Positions 58,539 to 64,000 of a DNA stretch of 64,000 nucleotides are shown here, in pieces (within the stretch, counting starts at the first letter, position 1; each line of letters starts with the position of its first letter). The stretch lies in NCBI GenBank assembly GCA_918026815.1, contig CAKJVC010000162.1, forward strand, positions 87,365 to 151,364. Reading direction: 5' to 3'. The translations under genes and the position numbers were made by a program. Under the pieces are notes generated by a model, which saw only the letters and a program-made list of their open reading frames with translations, did no database searches and was not told where the DNA came from. This stretch comes from Chalara sp. BL73 (lineage: Eukaryota > Ascomycota > Leotiomycetes > Helotiales).

Positions 58539-60038
58539 ATGCCTGCTTTCGAAGATTCCGACTTTGCTGCACCATCTCAGCGGCCTGGTAGCTCGAAGGG
58601 AAACAATCTTCAAAAGATTGCCAGCCATGGCTCGATGCGCTCGCAAGGCAAATATCAGCACAACCTGGCCATTCCAGGTGAGGATCTTGATGGAGCAATC
58701 GAAGTGCCAGCTACCAGATCACAAATTGCTCAAACCAACGACCTTATGCACTCGCTAAGCATTTCTCCCTCTTCAACAGCTCGCCGAGGATCGCGGAATA
58801 GCTTCGGGACCTCGCTTCCTATTCCGCGGGGGAAGCGTTCTTCTCGACTCTCTTCTGTTCACCATGCAGACGACAGACCAAGCAGACCTGGCATGCCAAC
58901 GATCCAGCCAACACGAGACATTCTATCCTCACAAGTTCAGGACATGTCTGCTGTCGTGACTGCAGCCGCAAAAGATATGGCATTCGCTTTTGATATCGAC
59001 GGAGTTTTGGTCCATGGTGATCGTCTCATTCCAGAGGGAAGGAGAGTCCTCGAAATCTTGAACGGCGATAATGAACTCGGCATCAAGATCCCACACATCT
59101 TTCTCACGAACGGTTCTGGCAAGCCAGAAGCAGCACGCTGCGCACAACTCTCCAAAATCCTCCATTCACCAATCTCCACGGAGCAATTCATCCAGTCTCA
59201 CACCCCCATGTCAGCACTAGCAGAATATTACGAGACAGTCCTCGTTGTAGGAGGAGAGAACTACCAATGCCGCGAGGTCGCAAAGCAATATGGTTTCAAG
59301 AATATTATCGTCCCCAACGATATCTATGCCTCCGACTCCACTATCTCTCCCCTCCGCGAGCACTTCACTGCAGAGCAACGAGCAACCTCGACTCCTCGAG
59401 ACTTCTCAAAGGTCAAGATCGAAGCTATTCTCGTATTCTCCGACTCCCGTGACTATGCCACGGATCTCCAAATCATTATGGATCTCCTACAATCAGAAGG
59501 TGGTGTTCTCGGCACCCGTGCCAAGGACCCTCTCGCCAACCGCATCCCCATCTACTTCTCCCAAGGCGATCTTCTCTGCCCCACCGAGCACCCAACACCT
59601 CGTATGTCCCAAGGCACATTCCGCATCTCCCTCGAGGCTATCTACAAGTCCATTACTGGGCATGAGCTTGAACGTGTCGTGTACGGCAAACCTGAGCTCG
59701 CTACCTACAAATATGCCGACGAAGTCATGACTTCATGGATGGAGACTATTCATAATGAGGAGCGTCTGCCAAAGAACATCTACATGATTGGTGATAACCC
59801 ACAGTCGGATATCGTCGGAGGTAACATGTACGGATGGAATACCTGCTTGGTGAGGACAGGCGTCTACCAGGGTGAGGGGAATGATAAAGAGAACCCAGCA
59901 AATTTTGGTGTGTTCAATAACGTGCTGGAGGCGGTTCAGACTGCGTTGAGGAAGGAGCTGGGTCAGGACTTTAAGTTCAACTGGAATGATAACATCAACC
60001 CCGTCACAGGAGGAGGATCTGTTTCTGCTGTTGAGTAG
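58539..60038 (+). CDS. HAD-superfamily IIA hydrolase
   Basis: One exon, 499 aa, from ATG 58539; the frame opens a few codons earlier only from TTG. The first about 145 residues are Ser/Arg-rich and disordered, with a possible phospho-regulated region. The HAD core starts with FDIDGVLVHGDRLIPEGRRVLEIL (motif I, DxDGV), then IFLTNGSGK (motif II), a IIA-type cap, YGKPELATYKYADEV (motif III Lys) and YMIGDNPQSDIVGGNMYGWNTCLVRTGVY (motif IV). The C2B-type cap places it with the CECR5 and p-nitrophenyl phosphatase-like group. Fungal members are larger than bacterial ones because of the N-terminal extension. It is probably a mitochondrial or cytosolic phosphatase; its substrate is unknown. Confidence 0.9.
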   Translation: MPAFEDSDFAAPSQRPGSSKGNNLQKIASHGSMRSQGKYQHNLAIPGEDLDGAIEVPATRSQIAQTNDLMHSLSISPSSTARRGSRNSFGTSLPIPRGKRSSRLSSVHHADDRPSRPGMPTIQPTRDILSSQVQDMSAVVTAAAKDMAFAFDIDGVLVHGDRLIPEGRRVLEILNGDNELGIKIPHIFLTNGSGKPEAARCAQLSKILHSPISTEQFIQSHTPMSALAEYYETVLVVGGENYQCREVAKQYGFKNIIVPNDIYASDSTISPLREHFTAEQRATSTPRDFSKVKIEAILVFSDSRDYATDLQIIMDLLQSEGGVLGTRAKDPLANRIPIYFSQGDLLCPTEHPTPRMSQGTFRISLEAIYKSITGHELERVVYGKPELATYKYADEVMTSWMETIHNEERLPKNIYMIGDNPQSDIVGGNMYGWNTCLVRTGVYQGEGNDKENPANFGVFNNVLEAVQTALRKELGQDFKFNWNDNINPVTGGGSVSAVE

Positions 60039-60547
60039 ATAGATGTTTGTGGTTAATTGACGAATTTCTTTTTGTCTATGGTCGATCAGACGATTGGTAT
60101 ATTTTGGAGTATGGCATATAGAGCGGTCACGGAGTTAGGATACCATCGCTCAATGCCTTGAGCTTGATTTTAGAATTCAAAATTTAAACTACCGATATCA
60201 ATTTATCAGTTCTTCATCCTTGTGAATCAGCCTTACTCAAATTGTAGATTTCCCAACGCAAACCTTGGTAAGCAGTCTTCACCGCGATAGCTACTTCTCC
60301 TTTGATCTAATGACATCATACTATATATACTGTATCTCTAAATTATATGAATGCCTTATTGTGACATTGATGTGGGAGATGCCAAGACAGCCTTCGGAGG
60401 CCCTTCTTGGCACTTTCAAGTGTACATCTCTTTACCATGACGTATTAACCTTCACTTAAGAAATCAGTATCATACCCTGATCACAAAGCAATAGTAAAAT
60501 TGATATTGAGCGTTGGGGACATCTGAAATCTGGATCATAGGATGTTC
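60039..60547. other. Intergenic region
   Basis: About 510 bp, AT-rich, no supported gene. It includes the promoter of the small gene that follows. Confidence 0.45.
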
Positions 60548-60920
60548 ATGAGACTAATGCGTGCGGCATCGTGCCATAGCCGGACTCAAGTAAGAGCGTT
60601 AAATACATCGACCAGCAGTGCAAGTTATCCCTATTCCATTATGATTGCTTGAAAGGACTAACTTTATGGTTTAGATATCAACTGCTCCAGAAACATCAGG
60701 TGGCAATCAAGAAAGCTCAGCGAAGAAGACGCCGCTGCAAACTACATCCGCCGAAGAACCACAACCGAAGAAGAAAACGCAAGCTCAACTCGACGAGGAA
60801 TTAAGACTCAAGCTTGAAGGCATCTCAGGCGAAGGGGGAGGCGCTGGAGTCGAGTATGAAGGAGGCAAAGCGGTTGGCTTGAAGCGGAGTGTTAAGGAGA
60901 ATATGTTCCGTGTCATATGA
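60548..60920 (+). CDS. Small basic/acidic protein, conserved-looking
   Basis: Two exons, 60548-60589 and 60675-60920, with an 85-nt intron (GTAAGA...TTTAG, CTAAC branch), encode 95 aa. The N-terminus MRLMRAASCHSRTQ is short, basic and lacks acidic residues, as in mitochondrial presequences; ATG 60557 is an alternative start. The middle is Lys/Gln-rich (PKKKTQAQLDEELRLKLEG). The end, GGGAGVEYEGGKAV followed by LKRSVKENMFRVI, looks strongly constrained. I recall similar short uncharacterised proteins in filamentous fungi but cannot verify it here. The reading frame is closed across the intron and coding bias is good. Function unknown. Confidence 0.65.
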
Positions 60921-61303
60921 ATTCCTTAAGTGAACCAAAGAGAGCTTTCGGCGTACAGCACATCTAATCCTTGACTTACCACCTAGTATTGAGCATTGCT
61001 AGAGTGAAGTGAGCCTAAGACTGAGAACGGCAGAAGGAACATGAAACACGTGACCTGCCTCCAAGTCATATCGACGTCATCTGAACTTAATCGCGTCTCA
61101 CTGACGTAGACGCGCTGATTTACAGATTTTCTGCTTCATTTGTATTGCGCATCTCGTTCTATTCAATTCCACAATACTTATGGCCAATTGGCTTATACTC
61201 TGAAATATCTAACTAAGTTATTCTTCTCTCGGGAACATTGCAGTGGGTGCTCAAATTCTGGTAAGAGGATTATAGGACATATGCTAATGTAAATAGCACA
61301 ACC
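60921..61303. other. Intergenic region
   Basis: About 380 bp; promoter DNA for the next gene. Nothing else was recognised. Confidence 0.4.
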
Positions 61304-62873
61304 ATGACAAGGACGCGCTCCCAAACATCTCAGGCTTCCCCAAGGCCACTAAGCGCTCCAATCCCGGTGCCTCATCCTCCTCTCCGTCTAAAACACGCAG
61401 GACTTCTGGAATGGCGCAGAAAACCATTGAGGAGACTTTGGCTGCCAAGGAGAGTGACGAACCTGATAATAAGCGGAATGTAGATGAGCCGAAGCCAGGA
61501 GATGTCTTAATGAGTGGTGTTGAGGATGATGGAGCTGTTGCGGAACAGATTGAGGAGGATCCCCAAAAATTTGGACAGAGCTCGAGTGGACAGTTTAAGG
61601 AGGATGAACTGAAAGAACTGGAGCAGGAGACTAAGGGAAAGAAGGACGCTTCGATAGAGAAGGAGGAGGGCGGTCAGAAAGATAGAGAGAAGAATGCCTT
61701 TGATGAGGTACGTTAACATGCATAGGTCCTAAAGCAAACTTTTCGAGACGTCTACTAATACTGTATTTCGTAGGTAAAGGCAGACACAGACGAAGCGAAA
61801 AAGATATTCAGAAGGAGCAAGATTCGAAGGCGGAGAAGATATCTGAAAATACTGAGTCTGTGGTCGAGGATGAGAGGCGGGAAGCTGAGATACCATCTTC
61901 GATTCTTGAGAAGGGCATCATATACTTCTTCTTCTGCGGACGTCTTGGCGTCGAGGATCCTCAGGATATCAAAGATATCGCGAGGAGCTATATTGTTCTT
62001 AGGCCACTCCCAAGTATGCCCATACTGCTTTTCCAAATGAAACAAACGCACTGATGCATTAATTTAGTTGGTGCAAAGCTTGGCGACGGTCCTCTTCATG
62101 ATGGAAATGTCCGGCTTCTGGCGCTACCTAAGAAGGTGCTTCCCAAGAGTAATAGAGATCATTTTTAGTATTTGTGGAGAAGTCAAAATCCTCCATTAAG
62201 GATTTAAGAGATCAGTTCTCCAGTATCGACTATCCTACAAAGACTACTGGTACGAGCCATACCCCAGCTGCGACTCCGTTCGCGGAAGGCGTGTATGCGA
62301 TCACTTCCACCGGTCGCGCTTCGCATTTAGCTTATCATATTACCTATCCCGAGATTGGTGAAGTTCAAAAGGAGGCACGTAAAATTTTGTATTTGCCTCT
62401 GAATATTAACCAATATGATGCAGTTAGGAGTACATGAACGAGGCAGCTACACCGTGTCAGCCAAGAACCCAAAGGCACCTGGTCCTGCAAATGCGACTCT
62501 CGATAACCCTGCCGAATACCCGGAACATATTCGGAAGAAGTTTAGGAATTTGCGATGGATGCCTCTAGAGCCGGAGCTGTTGGATTATGAGAACACCCAA
62601 GTCTTGATTATTGGTGAAGGGTGAGATAATCCTGTCTCATCATATTAGGTTTCTATTGACATTTGACTTTCCAGGATGGGTAATTTTGGTCGCTCATTAG
62701 AAGAAGTCAACAAAGATCAAAGAGATGACGAAAAGGTGGCACCAGTAGATGAGATAGAGAAGTTGCTGAACGAAGATCATGAGCGCGTCGATGGCCTGAA
62801 GGACGATGATCCTGTTTTTGCTGACCTAGGATTAAGCTCGAAAGAGTATCCCAAAATGCAGACCACTTGGTAA
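61304..62873 (+). pseudogene. BTB-factor-like gene with frame breaks
   Basis: Exon pieces 61304-61707, 61774-62013, 62068-62374, 62424-62620 and 62675-62873 carry a recognisable protein: an N-terminal MTRTRSQTSQ, an acidic/Lys-rich stretch (MAQKTIEETLAAKES...), a block ILEKGIIYFFFCGRLGVEDPQDIKDIARSYIVLRPLP, then GAKLGDGPLHDGNVRLLALPKKVLPKS and VFVEKSKSSIKDL. This block is typical of fungal proteins annotated as BTB domain transcription factor. Continuity needs one extra base at three sites: near 61331-61334 (G pair), in the A-run 61798-61802 and in the T-run 62162-62166. The fourth intron needs a GC donor (62375) or a shifted GT-AG pair (62379-62427). It is a recent pseudogene or a sequence-error cluster. 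Confidence 0.6.
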
Positions 62874-63133
62874 TTCATTCATCCACGATTGCTACTTTAT
62901 TGGCTGTATAAGTGTGTACGGAAAGACAACTGTAAATTACTGGAAATCGCAAATTTGTACGGATCGTAGTATTAATAGCGCAGGGAGATCTACGAGTAAG
63001 TATTACATTACGGTATGTTTATCCCCTCTATTTGCGAACTCTTTCTTAGACATGTCCACCATTCAAACTAGACACACTATACGGGTTTCGAGTGCAACGT
63101 AATGAAAGAAAACGCGCAGAAACGTCGCAATCT
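62874..63133. other. Convergent intergenic region
   Basis: 260 bp between the ends of the BTB-like gene and the permease gene; only 3' flanks are expected here. Confidence 0.45.
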
Positions 63134-64000
63134 TCATAGCCGATACCTGAAACCCGACTTTACCTCCCTCGCAACTGCAGCAGGCTCTATCTCAAGAACA
63201 GGAGAAGGGGCGCCGCTCTCTTGGATGATCGGTGTGGACGGGCGCTCTTCAACATCCCATCGTCTGTTCATGACATCTAGATAGAGACGCAAGGCGACGC
63301 TCGAAAGTGCAGCTGCGCCGTAAGAGATGGCGATCAACTTAAATGATGTATGGTAGTATGGTGCTTCGCTCTTGAGGAAGAGGTGTGGTCCAATTCTGAA
63401 CAAGAAATTTAGTGGCATTCTAACAAGAGGATATGGGAAGAGGAGGACAAACATATTCCCCGCACCAAATGCGATGAGCATCATCGCAGCTGTAGTCATC
63501 TTCCTCGTTACACCTCTAACATTTCCTCCAATAAGACTCATATTCAGCGGAATAATTCCATATCCAAATGGAATCATGTAATACGCCGCCAGCTTCACCC
63601 ACCTACTCATCGCATACAACATCACCAAATTTCCGATAAGTGGCGGAACTGCCAGCAACGCGATCATCAATGTACTTATCCTTTCAAATTTTGTAGCCAG
63701 ATATCCGGTGAGAAGCACAATAATCAAACCCAAAACTGAAACTGGAACCACCAATATGGAAGATTGGAAACTGGTGAACCCGAATCCTTTGATCACGAGA
63801 TTGGCGAATGCTTGGAAGCCACCGTTTGGGACCTGCCCAAAGAGCGCGATGAGGAAGAAAAGCCATGTTTTTAAATCCAGCATGCAATAAAAGGCTTCTT
63901 TTGCGTCCCATTTCTCATTCTCGACCTCGGTATTCGTGATGCCGGTACTGCTTGCAGCAACGCGGGACTCGATAATGTCTTTTTTCGGCCGGAGTGAAAA
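63134..64000 (-). CDS. MFS anion:cation symporter (allantoate permease-like), C-terminal part
   Basis: The reading frame is open from the window edge to the stop at 63134, 289 codons, and lacks its N-terminal half because the gene starts outside the window. Visible: a central loop (RPKKDIIESRVAAS...TEVENEKWDAKEAF), then about six membrane segments, including TWLFFLIALFGQVPNGGFQAFANLVIKGFGF, VVPVSVLGLIIVLLTGYLATK and YYMIPFGYGIIPLNMSLIGGNVRG-VTRKMTTAAMMLIAFGAGN, ending in a short cytoplasmic tail. This pattern fits the ACS/Dal5 family, which takes up allantoate, nicotinate, pantothenate or similar organic anions across the plasma membrane. The substrate cannot be told. Confidence 0.88.
   Translation of the reverse strand, partial: FSLRPKKDIIESRVAASSTGITNTEVENEKWDAKEAFYCMLDLKTWLFFLIALFGQVPNGGFQAFANLVIKGFGFTSFQSSILVVPVSVLGLIIVLLTGYLATKFERISTLMIALLAVPPLIGNLVMLYAMSRWVKLAAYYMIPFGYGIIPLNMSLIGGNVRGVTRKMTTAAMMLIAFGAGNMFVLLFPYPLVRMPLNFLFRIGPHLFLKSEAPYYHTSFKLIAISYGAAALSSVALRLYLDVMNRRWDVEERPSTPIIQESGAPSPVLEIEPAAVAREVKSGFRYRL

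Noticed and set aside
61708..61811. Longer intron that would avoid the A-run frameshift in the BTB-like gene
   Set aside because: It ignores the well-formed CTAAT...TTTCGTAG acceptor at 61773 and removes a stretch that reads naturally as protein when one A is added; kept only as an alternative.

Overview
The window is nuclear DNA from a filamentous ascomycete, most likely a Leotiomycete/Helotiales-type fungus (the class is inferred from gene style, not proven). Most genes are cut by short introns of about 45-80 nt, with GTAAGT/GTATGT-like donors and CTAAY branch sites. The gene content is fungal: DASH subunit Spc34, Vma12, Coq1, a HET-domain protein, a secreted M28 aminopeptidase and a FAR1/MULE transposon. 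No operons or bacterial signals were seen. Splice models were built by hand and checked only for reading-frame closure.

Left part (1-31 kb) is accessory in character and gene-poor in places. It holds a GPI-type surface protein, a D123-like ATP-grasp protein, a short-chain dehydrogenase with a probable GC-AG intron, a Baeyer-Villiger-type flavin monooxygenase, a secreted FMN alpha-hydroxyacid oxidase and a LOG-family phosphoribohydrolase. A 3.6-kb MULE transposon follows (15604-19219), with 117-bp identical inverted repeats and a 9-bp target duplication. Its left inverted repeat is split by a 596-bp solo LTR with its own 5-bp duplication. Next come a secreted Ala/Pro/Lys-rich protein with dibasic sites, a HET-domain protein, the M28 aminopeptidase, a PhzF-type enzyme, tRNA-Lys(CTT) and a second secreted protein with a Lys-rich tail.

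Middle part (31-44 kb) has the divergent pair VMA12/COQ1, a decayed protein-kinase gene (35.4-37.2 kb) and a repeat-rich protein with a C-terminal Cys cluster. It also contains about 3.6 kb in which no gene could be supported.

Right part (43.7-61 kb) is conserved housekeeping: SPC34, an acidic/serine-rich unknown, TAF12, RPN3, a Sas2-like MYST acetyltransferase, an aldo/keto reductase, a HAD-IIA hydrolase and a small conserved-looking protein. The end of the window has a BTB-factor-like gene with up to three single-base reading-frame breaks, and the C-terminal half of an MFS anion permease cut off by the window edge.

No convincing new multi-gene system was found. The oxidoreductases are scattered without a biosynthetic backbone gene. 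The most informative structures are the nested transposon/LTR and the two decaying genes.
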